Of a DNA stretch of 64,000 nt, positions 44,225-52,315 are shown one piece after another. The notes beneath the pieces are model-generated. The model was not told where the DNA came from, did no database searches, and worked only from the letters and a program-made list of their open reading frames with translations. The translations under genes were made by a program, and so were the position numbers. Every line of letters starts with the position of its first letter. Within the stretch, counting starts at the first letter, position 1. The stretch is taken from the NCBI RefSeq assembly GCF_943737005.1, contig NZ_CALSFU010000021.1:18809-82808 (forward strand), read 5' to 3'. The DNA comes from Achromobacter sp. Marseille-Q4962. GTDB lineage: Bacteria; Pseudomonadota; Gammaproteobacteria; Burkholderiales; Burkholderiaceae_B.

Positions 44225-46651
44225 ATGAAACTCCGTCGCGCGCCCCGTCGCCCGTCTGCCCGACTTCTCCGACGCACCGCCGCGGCGCGGCTGGCCGGGC
44301 AGCTCGCCCTCGGCGCCCTCGCCGCTCCGCTCGCCTGGGCGCCCGCCTCCGCCCTGGCCCAGACCGCCCACACTCGCCAGTACGACATTCCGCCCGGCCC
44401 GCTGGAAGACGTGCTGAGCCGCTATGGCCGCGAAGCCGGCATCATGCTGTCGTTCCGGCCCGAAACCACCGCCGGCCTGCAAAGCGGCGGCCTGCGGGGC
44501 GCCTATACCGCGCGCGGCGGATTGGACGCGCTGCTGGCCCGCACCGGCATCCAGGTGCGCATGCAGCCCAGCGGCGGCTACGTGCTGGAACGCCCCGCGG
44601 CGGGCGGCGGGGTCGCGGTGCTGCCCGCGGTGACGGTCAGCGCCGCTGGCGTCGCGGGCGGCCTGCCCGAGGCCTATGCCGGCGGCCTGGTGGCGCGCGG
44701 CGGCGGCCTGGGCGTGCTCGGCACCGCCGACGCGATGGACGTGCCCTTCAGCACCACCAACTACACTGCCCAAGCCATGCAGGACCTGCAGGCGCGCACC
44801 CTGGCCGATGTGGTGGTCAACGAGTCGTCGGTGCGCATGCTGACCTCCACCGCCGGCTTCGGCGAAGACTTCCAGATCCGCGGCTACACCGTGCCCAGCG
44901 GCGACGTGGGCCTGAACGGTCTCTATGGCCTGACCTCGGCCAGCCGCATGCCGGCCGTCATCATGGAACGCGTCGAAGTGCTCAAGGGCCCCGGCACGCT
45001 GATGAACGGCATCGGCCCCAACGGCAGCGTGGGCGGCGGCATCAACATCGTCACCAAGCGCGCCGGCGACGACCCGCTCACGCGCCTCACGGCCACCTAC
45101 GAGAACAAATCGCAGCTGGGCAGCCAGCTCGACATGGGACGCCGCTTCGGCCCGAACAATGAATGGGGCATACGCGTCAACGGCTCGTACCGCAACGGCC
45201 GGACCGCCATCGACGACGGCAGCCAGCGCCAGGGCGTGGGCGCGCTGGCGCTGGACTATCGCGGCCAGAAACTGCGCTGGTCGCTCGATGCCTATACCCA
45301 GCAGGAACGCACCGACAACTTCCGCCCGCAGATCGGTTTCCAGTCTTCGGTGGACGAGCTGCCTTCGCCGCCCTCGGGCCATCGCAATTTCTACCCGGGC
45401 ACCCGGCTGGAGATCGAAGACGCCACGGTGGCGACCCGGCTCGAGTACGACATCACCGACAAGCTGATGGTGTACGGCGCCGCGGGCTATCGCTACGGCA
45501 CCGCCGAACAGACCTTCCCTTCGGGCCCGGTCGACGAGGACGGCAACTTCACGGTCCGCAACGCTTATTACGACTCCTATTCGCGCACCTCCACGGGCGA
45601 CGTCGGTCTGCGCGCGAAATTCGACGCCTGGGGCGTGAGGCACGCCGTCACGCTGGGCGCCACCCGGCTGGACCAGGAGGCGGGCAACTTCTACGTGACC
45701 TCGGCCGGCACCGCGCCGTCCAACATCTACCGCCCGTCGGACCTGCCGGAAGTGACCGCCCACCGCGGCTCGCCCAGCAAGGCTTCCGACACCGCGCTGA
45801 CCAGTTACACGCTGACCGACACCCTGTCGTTCGCGGACGACCGGCTGCTCATCACCGGCGGCCTGCGCAAGCAGCGGGTGGCGCTGGACAACTACTCCAC
45901 GGCCACCGGCGCGCGCACGTCCTCGTATGACGAAAGCGCCATCTCGCCCCTGGCCGGCATCGTATTCAAGCCGGTTTCCAATGTCTCCCTCTACGGCAAC
46001 TTCACCGCGGGCCTGACGCGCGGCGGCATCGCGCCCGCCACCGCCGCCAACGCGGGCCAGGTGTTCGCGCCGTACAAGTCCAAGCAGTACGAGGCCGGCG
46101 TCAAGGTCGACTGGGGCAGCGTCATGACCAGCGTCTCGGTCTTCCAGATCACGCGGCCGAACGCCATGACGGACCCGGCCACCAACATCTACAGCTTCGA
46201 CGGCGAGCAGCGCAACCGCGGCCTGGAACTGGCGGCCTACGGCGAAGTGGCGCGCGGGCTGCGGATGATGGCCAGCGCCACCTTCTACGAGGCCAGGCTC
46301 ACCCGCACCGCGGGCGGCGCCAACGACGGCAACAAGGCCAACGGCGTGCCCAGCGGAACGTTCAACCTGGGCGTGGACTGGGACACGCCATGGGTGCCGG
46401 GCCTGAGCCTGAACGCGCGCATCATCCACACGGCGTCTTCCTACTTCAACGCGGCCAACACCATCACCCTGCCGTCCTGGACCCGCTACGACGTGGGCGC
46501 GCGCTACGCCACCCGCATCCTGGGCAAGTCGGTGGTCTTCCGCGCCAACGTGGAAAACCTCTTCGACAAGGACTATTGGCTCGCCAGCGGCACCTACGCC
46601 ACCGTGGCCGCGCCGCGCACCGTGCTGCTGTCGGCGCAGATCGACTTCTGA
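44225..46651 (+). CDS. TonB-dependent ferrisiderophore-type receptor with signalling domain
   Basis: This is an outer-membrane receptor that imports an iron complex with TonB energy and signals through FecR. The 808-aa product has a long signal peptide ending SALAQ and an STN signalling domain (QYDIPPGPLEDVLSRYGREA, about residues 50-105). The plug has ERVEVLKGPGTLMNGIGPNG and GGGINIVTKR, and the 22-strand barrel ends AQIDF with terminal Phe. The ATG at 44225 has GAAAGG 7 bp upstream; the TTG at 44210 is less likely. The ligand is unknown. No periplasmic or ABC transport gene accompanies it. Confidence 0.94.
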   Translation: MKLRRAPRRPSARLLRRTAAARLAGQLALGALAAPLAWAPASALAQTAHTRQYDIPPGPLEDVLSRYGREAGIMLSFRPETTAGLQSGGLRGAYTARGGLDALLARTGIQVRMQPSGGYVLERPAAGGGVAVLPAVTVSAAGVAGGLPEAYAGGLVARGGGLGVLGTADAMDVPFSTTNYTAQAMQDLQARTLADVVVNESSVRMLTSTAGFGEDFQIRGYTVPSGDVGLNGLYGLTSASRMPAVIMERVEVLKGPGTLMNGIGPNGSVGGGINIVTKRAGDDPLTRLTATYENKSQLGSQLDMGRRFGPNNEWGIRVNGSYRNGRTAIDDGSQRQGVGALALDYRGQKLRWSLDAYTQQERTDNFRPQIGFQSSVDELPSPPSGHRNFYPGTRLEIEDATVATRLEYDITDKLMVYGAAGYRYGTAEQTFPSGPVDEDGNFTVRNAYYDSYSRTSTGDVGLRAKFDAWGVRHAVTLGATRLDQEAGNFYVTSAGTAPSNIYRPSDLPEVTAHRGSPSKASDTALTSYTLTDTLSFADDRLLITGGLRKQRVALDNYSTATGARTSSYDESAISPLAGIVFKPVSNVSLYGNFTAGLTRGGIAPATAANAGQVFAPYKSKQYEAGVKVDWGSVMTSVSVFQITRPNAMTDPATNIYSFDGEQRNRGLELAAYGEVARGLRMMASATFYEARLTRTAGGANDGNKANGVPSGTFNLGVDWDTPWVPGLSLNARIIHTASSYFNAANTITLPSWTRYDVGARYATRILGKSVVFRANVENLFDKDYWLASGTYATVAAPRTVLLSAQIDF

Positions 46652-46680
46652 GGGCGGGGCGGACGCGGCGCCCGCGGCCG

Positions 46681-47559
46681 TCAGCCCGCCACCGGTTCCA
46701 TGCGGCCGAAGCGGCCCGCATGGAAATCGGCAAAAGCCTGGCGGATTTCCGCCTCGCTGTTCATCACGAACGGCCCATACCCCACCACCGGCTCGTCGAT
46801 GGGTTCGCCGGACAGCCAGAGCAGCGCGGCATCGCTGTTGGCCTCGATGCGCACATCCGCGCCGTCCCGCCCGAACTGCACCAGCTGGCCTTCGCGCGCC
46901 ACCTCGCTGCCGTTGAGCAGCACCGTGCCGTGCAGGATCACCACGGCCAGCGTGCGGCCCGGCGGCGACTGCAGCGTCGCCGCGCGGCCCGCCTGCAGGC
47001 GCAGGTCCCACACGTCCATCGGCGTGTGCGTGCGGGCGGGCCCCCGCGCGCCGCCGTGGTCGCCGGCGATGATCCGCAGCGTGCCCGCGCCGTCTGCCAG
47101 CGGCACGCTGGGGATATCGCGCGCAAGCAGAATCTGGTAGCCCGGATCGGCCTGTTTGTCCCTGGCGGGCAGGTTCACCCAGAGCTGCACCATCTCGATC
47201 CAGCCGCCGCGCCGGGTAAATGCCCGGGAATGGAATTCCTCGTGCAGAATGCCCGATCCGGCCGTCATCCATTGCACGTCGCCCGGGCCGACGACCCCGC
47301 CCGCGCCCGTGGAATCGCGGTGCTCCACCTCGCCCTGGTACACGATGGTCACCGTCTCGAAACCCCGGTGCGGATGCGCACCCACGCCCCGCGGCCGCGC
47401 CGCCGGCGGAAACGCCGTGGGCTGCGCGTGGTCGAGCAGCAGGAACGGGCTGAGCGCCTTGCCGTGGTCCGTATAACTGAAAAGCGAACGCACCGGAAAG
47501 CCGTCGCCCACCCAGTGCGGACGAGGCGCGCTGCGGATACCCTGGATGGTTTTCATCAT
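46681..47559 (-). CDS. Pirin-family bicupin protein
   Basis: Pirins are Fe(II)-binding cupin proteins; bacterial members can act as quercetinases or modulate metabolic enzymes. The 292-aa product has the metal site HPHRGFETVT (two His) with the later HEE of GSGILHEEFHS. A second cupin half follows, with QLVQFGRDG. Length is normal. The divergent LysR gene that should control it is decayed. The start is one of two adjacent Met codons. Confidence 0.92.
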   Translation of the reverse strand: MMKTIQGIRSAPRPHWVGDGFPVRSLFSYTDHGKALSPFLLLDHAQPTAFPPAARPRGVGAHPHRGFETVTIVYQGEVEHRDSTGAGGVVGPGDVQWMTAGSGILHEEFHSRAFTRRGGWIEMVQLWVNLPARDKQADPGYQILLARDIPSVPLADGAGTLRIIAGDHGGARGPARTHTPMDVWDLRLQAGRAATLQSPPGRTLAVVILHGTVLLNGSEVAREGQLVQFGRDGADVRIEANSDAALLWLSGEPIDEPVVGYGPFVMNSEAEIRQAFADFHAGRFGRMEPVAG

Positions 47560-47643
47560 TTGCCTTCCCCTGTGCGGCGGGCGCGGAAGCGGCCGCCTCG
47601 ATCATTCCGACAGTCTATTTGCGCAACGAAACAAGGATAAGCC

Positions 47644-47679
47644 CGCAAATTTCATCCTTTGCGTTCCATGACTGGAACG
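47644..47679. promoter_or_regulatory. Two overlapping inverted repeats in the pirin/LysR divergent region
   Basis: CGCAAA (47644-47649) pairs with TTTGCG (47658-47663), and CGTTCC (47662-47667) pairs with GGAACG (47674-47679); all arms are perfect. They lie between the pirin start and the ATG of the broken LysR gene, the normal place of LysR binding sites. The sites may be relics now that the regulator is destroyed. Confidence 0.55.
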
Positions 47680-48150
47680 ATGAAAGCTCCCGACCTCAAC
47701 GATCTCCACCAGGCGCGTGGACGTCATCGCCGAGGGCCTGGGCCTCGCCATCCGCGTGCCCCCCGGGCCCTTGCAGGACAGCGACCTGATCCTGAGAACC
47801 CTGTCGGACCGCGGCCAATACCTCGTGGCCAGCCCGCGCTCCTGTTCAAGAACCGGCGGCCCATGCCCCGCGACCCGCAGAACCCCGCCGAACAGCCCGC
47901 CATGGACGAGGGCCAGCCGCCGCAAGACCATCGCTGGCGGCTCAACGGCCCCGACGGCGCGGGGTCCGAGGGGCGGCACCTCCCCCGCTGCGTCACTCAG
48001 AGCGCATGCCTGCCTTGCGCGATGCCGCCCTGGCCGGCGTCGGCATCGTCCAGCTGCCGCGCATGTCCGTGACCGACGACTTCGCCCGCGGCCGGCGAGC
48101 CGGCCGCGCTGCGCATCCGCGCCGCGTGGACCGCCGCCCGACAGGCTTAA
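47680..48150 (+). pseudogene. Decayed LysR-family regulator
   Basis: The reading starts MKAPDLNDLH, a LysR N-terminus, then jumps to RVDVIAEGLGLAIRVPPGPL from the effector domain, so the HTH and linker (roughly 100 codons or more) are deleted. The rest survives in three different frames: DSDLILRTLSDRGQYLVASP, then PPQDHRWRLNGPDGAGSEGR, then MPALRDAALAGVGIVQLPRM from 48006. The natural C-terminus is not recognisable. It is divergent from pirin, which such LysR genes commonly control. At least one deletion and two frameshifts make it non-functional. Confidence 0.85.
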
Positions 48151-48239
48151 ACTGCGAAACGGATCGAACCAAGCCACACACCAGGCGCGCACCGGGCCCG
48201 AAGGCCGCAGGCGCGCCGACGCCCACAGGAGAGGAGACG

Positions 48240-49358
48240 ATGGAGTCGCTGGACGCGGAGCGCCGCATACCCTTGCCCGCCGGCCCGCAAGCGCCGGAAC
48301 CGGCCAACGGCGCGCCCCCGACATGGCGCGATGCCCTGCGCGAGCTGTCGCCAGCCTATTTCGGACTGGTGATGGCGACCGGCATCGTGTCGCTGGCCTC
48401 GGACATGATGGGCCACACGCGCATCGCGCAAGCGCTCTTCGTCCTCAACATCGTCCAATACGTGGCGCTGTGGGCCGCCTACCTGCTGCGCATGTGGCAG
48501 TTTCCCCGGCGCTTCTTCGGCGACATGACCGACCACGCCAAGGGCCCGGGCTACTTCACCCTCGTGGCCGCCACCTGCATCCTGGCCAGCCAGTTCATCC
48601 TGCTGCACGACGACGTATCGATCGGGCTGGCCATGTGGGTGCTCGCCGTCGCGCTGTGGTTCGCGCTGACCTACACGATCTTCATGGCATTCACGGTCAA
48701 GGCCGAGAAACCGCCGCTGGACCGCAGCATCAGCGGCGCCTGGCTGCTCGCGGTGGTATCGACCCAGGCGCTCGCCGTCTCCAGCGCGCTGCTCGCCGCC
48801 CGCATCGGACAGCCGTTCCGCCTGGAGCTGAACCTGGTCGCGCTGTCGATGTGGCTATGGGGCGGCATGCTCTACATCTGGATGATGTCGCTGATCTTCT
48901 ACCGGTACACCTTCTTCCCCTTCTCGCCCGGCGACCTCTCGCCGCCCTACTGGATCAATATGGGCGCCATGGCCATCTCCACCCTGGCCGGCTCGCTGCT
49001 CATCCTCAACGCGCCCCAGGCGCCCTACCTGGTGTCGCTCATGCCCTTCCTCAAGGGCTTCACCGTGCTCTATTGGGCCACCGGCACGTGGTGGATTCCC
49101 ATGCTGATCGGCCTGGGCATATGGCGCTACGCGGTCCGGCGCTTCCCGCTGCGCTACGACCCGCTGTACTGGGGCGCCATCTTCCCGCTGGGCATGTACG
49201 CCGCCTGCACCTGGCAGATGAACCGGGCCATGGGATTCGACTTCCTGGGCTTCCTGCCGCCCGTCTTCCTCTTCATCGCCCTGGCCGGCTGGCTGCTGGC
49301 ATTCTCGGCCATGATCCGGCGGTTGCTGCGGCTGGCGGGGGCGAAGGCGGGGCGCTGA
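48240..49358 (+). CDS. TDT-family (TehA/SLAC1-like) membrane transporter
   Basis: This 372-aa integral membrane protein has about ten hydrophobic helices. It begins after a 33-residue polar lead with LRELSPAYFGLVMATGIVSL, typical of the tellurite-resistance/dicarboxylate transporter family whose members act as anion channels or sulfite and malate exporters. An AGGAGA Shine-Dalgarno precedes the ATG at 48240. The frame is open further upstream through the LysR pseudogene, which is not part of this protein. The substrate is unknown. Confidence 0.88.
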   Translation: MESLDAERRIPLPAGPQAPEPANGAPPTWRDALRELSPAYFGLVMATGIVSLASDMMGHTRIAQALFVLNIVQYVALWAAYLLRMWQFPRRFFGDMTDHAKGPGYFTLVAATCILASQFILLHDDVSIGLAMWVLAVALWFALTYTIFMAFTVKAEKPPLDRSISGAWLLAVVSTQALAVSSALLAARIGQPFRLELNLVALSMWLWGGMLYIWMMSLIFYRYTFFPFSPGDLSPPYWINMGAMAISTLAGSLLILNAPQAPYLVSLMPFLKGFTVLYWATGTWWIPMLIGLGIWRYAVRRFPLRYDPLYWGAIFPLGMYAACTWQMNRAMGFDFLGFLPPVFLFIALAGWLLAFSAMIRRLLRLAGAKAGR

Positions 49359-49507
49359 AGTGCCGGGCTGCGCCGGGCCACGCCGCAACAGACGAGCCAC
49401 GACAGGGCGGGCAGCGTCGGGCCGGGCCGACGTTTTGGCGGCGCGCCGCGCCGGGTGCCGGCCTTGCCGCGGCGGAAAACCCGGATATCCATATGCAAGC
49501 TAAATCG

Positions 49508-49536
49508 TTGGCGCCCATTCCCGCCAGGCTTACGAT
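49508..49536 (+). promoter_or_regulatory. Candidate sigma-70 promoter of a small ORF
   Basis: TTGGCG (49508-49513) and TACGAT (49531-49536) are separated by exactly 17 bp. The ATG of the small open frame follows 42 bp later. This is a pattern match only. Confidence 0.4.
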
Positions 49537-49578
49537 GCCTGACATAGCCGGGCCTGCTGCCCGGACAAAGGCTCCCAT

Positions 49579-49758
49579 ATGCAACGCCTCGTCTCCCCGA
49601 TCCTGACCCGCCGCCCCGTCCTGCTGGCCGGCCCCCGCAGTTCGCGCCGCTACGACGCCGTCGCGTCGCAGCAGGCTCAGCGCGACGCGCGCCTGCTGCG
49701 AGAATCCGCCCGGCGCATTCTTGCGGTGTCCGCGCGGTACATGCTGCCGGCCGCGTGA
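49579..49758 (+). CDS. Possible small basic protein, 59 aa
   Basis: A short open frame begins MQRLVSPILTRRPVLLAGPR and ends ARYMLPAA. It has 11 Arg among 59 residues and no membrane helix. It has an AAAGG Shine-Dalgarno-like sequence about 8 bases before the ATG and a promoter-like pair upstream. I do not recognise any family, and the composition could be chance in G+C-rich DNA. Confidence 0.3.
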   Translation: MQRLVSPILTRRPVLLAGPRSSRRYDAVASQQAQRDARLLRESARRILAVSARYMLPAA

Positions 49759-49858
49759 CGCGCGGCCGTTCCGGCACTTCCGATTTATCCGACCGTCACC
49801 GCGCCCATCACGGCCCCGGCCGGCACATCGGGCATCCATATCCTCGACCGCCCCGGCA

Positions 49859-51088
49859 TCACGACTTCGCCCGCTGCCCGACATGCCTCGCGGCGGCGCC
49901 GAGCACCGCGACCGCCAGGGCCAGCGGCACAAAAGACACCCACAGCACGGTATCCCAATCGTAGGCGGCGAGCAGCCCTCCGGACGCGAACGAGCCGACC
50001 GCCATTGTGCCGAAGACGACGAAATCGTTGAGCGACTGCACCCGGTTTTTTTCTTCCGGGCGGTGGCATTCCAGCACGAGCGCGGAAGCGCCCACGAAAC
50101 CGAAATTCCAGCCGATTCCGAGCAGGACCAGCGTCAGCCAGAAATGGGAGATCCCGATGCCGGTCAGACCGACGGCCGCGGACACGCCGATCAGCAGCAG
50201 TCCGGCCGCCACGATGCGCCCGGCCCCGAACCGGACGATCAGCCGCCCGGTAAAAAAGCTGGGCGCATACATGGCGATGACATGCCACTGCAGACCCAGG
50301 TTGGCGTTCTCCTGGGAATGGCCGCAGAGATGCATGGCCAGCGGGGCGGCGGTCATGAGGAAGTTCATCAGCATATAGGAAACGGCGCCGCAGATGACGG
50401 CCGTGATGAACCGGGGCTGGCGCGCAATGACGGCCAACGGCCGCCCCAGCGCGACTTCCGCGGGCGTCGGCGTCGGCAGCCGGACTCCCAGCAGAACGAG
50501 CGCCGACAGCGCCGCCACCGCGGCCTGCACGAGAAAGGTGGCGGCAAACATGTGCGGTTGCCACAGATACATAGTGTGGGTGACGAGCTGTGGCCCGACC
50601 ACGCCCGCCGCCACGCCTCCTCCCATCACGAAAGAAAGCGCGCGCGCCCGCAGCGCGGGAGAAACGCCGTCCGCCGCGGCGAACCGGAAAGACAGCACCA
50701 CGGCCGCGTACGCGCCGCCAAAGAAAGTCGCCAGGCAGAAAAGCCGGAACGAGCTCGACACCACGGCCGCGGCCGCCAGCAGGCCCACGAGCACCCCGCA
50801 GCCGGTGCCGGCCAGGAACGCGGCTCTTCTGCCATGGCGGCGCGCGATGGCGCCGGCCGGCATGATGCAGGCCGCCATGCCCACCACGAAAATGGAGATG
50901 GGCAAGGTGGCCAACGCCTTGTCCGGCGCCAGCATGTCGCCGACGATCGCCCCGGTGGCGTAGACCACGACGGAATTCGCGCCGGCCAGCGCCTGGGCGA
51001 TGGTCAGCCGTGCGATGTTGCCGCGCTGTTCCTGCGGCGAGAGTTCCTGGACGGGAATGCTGGGTGCTGCGGGCGCAACGGACGACAA
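49859..51088 (-). CDS. MFS transporter
   Basis: This 409-aa protein has twelve predicted helices. The loop AGAIARRHGRRAAFLAG corresponds to the MFS signature after TM2. The N-terminus MSSVAPAAPSIPVQELSPQE is a polar lead. It resembles the drug- or metabolite-type MFS exporters with sequence QSLNDFVVFGTMAVGSFASG in the last third. It is a single gene preceded by an A+T-rich inverted repeat but no regulator gene. The substrate is unknown. Confidence 0.88.
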   Translation of the reverse strand: MSSVAPAAPSIPVQELSPQEQRGNIARLTIAQALAGANSVVVYATGAIVGDMLAPDKALATLPISIFVVGMAACIMPAGAIARRHGRRAAFLAGTGCGVLVGLLAAAAVVSSSFRLFCLATFFGGAYAAVVLSFRFAAADGVSPALRARALSFVMGGGVAAGVVGPQLVTHTMYLWQPHMFAATFLVQAAVAALSALVLLGVRLPTPTPAEVALGRPLAVIARQPRFITAVICGAVSYMLMNFLMTAAPLAMHLCGHSQENANLGLQWHVIAMYAPSFFTGRLIVRFGAGRIVAAGLLLIGVSAAVGLTGIGISHFWLTLVLLGIGWNFGFVGASALVLECHRPEEKNRVQSLNDFVVFGTMAVGSFASGGLLAAYDWDTVLWVSFVPLALAVAVLGAAARHVGQRAKS

Positions 51089-51106
51089 GGCTCACCTCGG
51101 TAATAA

Positions 51107-51129
51107 CTAAATAATTATTGGTTATTTAG
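51107..51129. promoter_or_regulatory. Inverted repeat upstream of the MFS gene
   Basis: Perfect 8-bp arms CTAAATAA (51107-51114) and TTATTTAG (51122-51129) are separated by 7 bp. The site lies 18 bp upstream of the MFS start. It is an operator-like element in an A+T-rich patch; the binding protein would be encoded elsewhere. Confidence 0.6.
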
Positions 51130-51380
51130 CGAGAGGATAACGCTTTTGCGCAAACGGCATCGGACGTTCGCTGCGCGTCCGGGGGAAGCCGTCCCGGCAG
51201 GGCCGGTCAGGCGCTCCGGCGCGTCCGGTCCATGGTGAGAACCGTGCCAGCGGCATGGTTTCGATTCTGGGAAGCGCGTTTACGAGCGCGCTGAGCCTCA
51301 GCGCTTTTCGCTTCCATGCGGCTCGCTTTTTACGCTAAGGCTGTTTCACGTTGAAGCTGTTTTACCTTGGCCGCCAAATG

Positions 51381-51416
51381 CAAAAACCCGCATCCTCGTA
51401 TGAGAAATGCGGGTTT
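51381..51416 (-). terminator. Rho-independent terminator after tRNA-Leu(GAG)
   Basis: A 10-bp stem, AAACCCGCAT (51384-51393) with ATGCGGGTTT (51407-51416), is followed on the minus strand by a T run. It lies about 48 bp after the tRNA 3' end and would end a secG-tRNA transcript. Confidence 0.8.
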
Positions 51417-51463
51417 CATGGATTGCCAGGCACTGCCTGCAGGTACTGCCTGGAATCAGATCC

Positions 51464-51548
51464 TGGTGCCGACGGCGAGACTCGAACTCGCACAGCTTTC
51501 GCCACTACCCCCTCAAGATAGCGTGTCTACCAATTTCACCACGTCGGC
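51464..51548 (-). tRNA. tRNA-Leu (anticodon GAG)
   Basis: The 85-nt minus-strand sequence folds as a class II tRNA. The acceptor GCCGACG pairs with CGTCGGC, and the 3' A-CCA is encoded. The anticodon loop is TTGAGGG with GAG, and a long variable arm is present. The TTCGAGT T-loop stem is complete. It lies behind secG, the conserved tpiA-secG-tRNA-Leu order. Confidence 0.95.
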
Positions 51549-51601
51549 AATCTGGGTGGGCACGGCCGGAAAGGTTTTTCTTCCCCCTCTTGGCACGTGC
51601 A

Positions 51602-51671
51602 CTTCTGGCCCTGTACTTCCGGCATCGTACTTCCGGCCTTGTACTTCGGGCCCTGCACTTCCGGCCATGCG
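51602..51671. repeat. Five degenerate tandem 14-bp repeats
   Basis: Units of the form cttccggccttgta follow one another at 51602, 51616, 51630, 51644 and 51658, each 14 bp with two to four differences. They fill part of the secG to tRNA-Leu spacer and encode nothing. Confidence 0.85.
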
Positions 51672-51740
51672 CCCAAAAGCGTTACCGGAAAGTCGTGCAT
51701 TCTAGCACGAAATCCGCTCCGTTGGGAGAACATCGTGCGT

Positions 51741-51772
51741 GTCAGGGCGAACATTGTCAGGTCCGCCCTGAC
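51741..51772. terminator. Hairpin directly after secG
   Basis: Perfect 9-bp arms (51741-51749 with 51764-51772) and a 14-nt loop lie 6 bp after the secG stop. There is no T run on the minus strand, so it may pause or protect the transcript without ending it before the tRNA. Confidence 0.45.
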
Positions 51773-51778
51773 GGGATT

Positions 51779-52294
51779 TTACTTCGCGGGCGCGGCCGGG
51801 GTTTCGGTCGATTTGTCGCCAGCCGCGGGCTTCTCGGCAGCGGGCTTTTCCTCGCCCGCCGGCTTGCCGCCGGCCGCCGGCGTGGCCGGCGCCGACGGCA
51901 CGGACGCGTCGGGCTTGGCGGGAGCCGCCGGCACCGAGGCCGCACCGGGCACGGAAGACGCACCGCCCGTGGCGGGCTGGCCGGGCACCTGGGGCACGGA
52001 GCGGTCGGCCGGGTAGTCCTGCATCACGCCGGAATCGACGGCCGCGGGGCTGGAGCCCTTGTGGCTCATGTAGGCCAGGCCGGCGGTGGAGGCGAAGAAA
52101 ACGACCGCGCACCATTTGGTCATGCGCGACAGGAAGTTGGCGGCGCCGGTGGCCCCGAACAGGCTGCCGGCGGACCCGCTGCCGAAGGCGGACCCCATGT
52201 CGGCGCCTTTGCCCTGCTGCAGCAGGACCAGCACGATGATAGCCAGCGCCGATATCACTTGGACGACCAGCAGAAGTTTGAGAATCAAGGGCAT
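51779..52294 (-). CDS. secG: Preprotein translocase subunit SecG
   Basis: This small inner-membrane subunit of the SecYEG channel assists protein export. The 171-aa product has the two family helices (LILKLLLVVQVISALAIIVL and WCAVVFFASTAGLAYM) joined by the conserved LLQQGKGADMGSAFGSG loop. The Pro/Ala/Lys-rich tail of about 100 residues after residue 72 is much longer than in E. coli SecG and of low complexity. It follows tpiA by 21 bp. Confidence 0.95.
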   Translation of the reverse strand: MPLILKLLLVVQVISALAIIVLVLLQQGKGADMGSAFGSGSAGSLFGATGAANFLSRMTKWCAVVFFASTAGLAYMSHKGSSPAAVDSGVMQDYPADRSVPQVPGQPATGGASSVPGAASVPAAPAKPDASVPSAPATPAAGGKPAGEEKPAAEKPAAGDKSTETPAAPAK

Positions 52295-52315
52295 TACGAA
52301 CTCCGGAACGGAAAC

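Larger units (their letters stand above)
49359..49858. other. Gap between TDT and MFS genes
   Basis: This 500-bp gap lies between convergent genes. It holds the promoter-like pair and small open frame at 49508-49758. The remainder (49359-49500 and 49760-49858) shows nothing I can assign. Confidence 0.5.
51089..51463. other. Gap between MFS gene and tRNA-Leu(GAG)
   Basis: This 375-bp region holds the MFS operator candidate at 51107-51129. A GCGCTGA-GCC-TCAGCGC hairpin at 51288-51304 is followed by TTTT, shaped like a plus-strand terminator although no plus-strand gene precedes it closely. The tRNA terminator is at 51381-51416. No open frame is convincing. Confidence 0.55.

Noticed and set aside
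44132..47605. A 1157-codon minus-strand open frame
   Set aside because: It is antisense to the TonB receptor and out of frame with pirin; no conserved motif appears.
51288..51308. Plus-strand rho-independent terminator
   Set aside because: The hairpin and T run are real, but no plus-strand gene ends nearby, so I do not list it as a working terminator.
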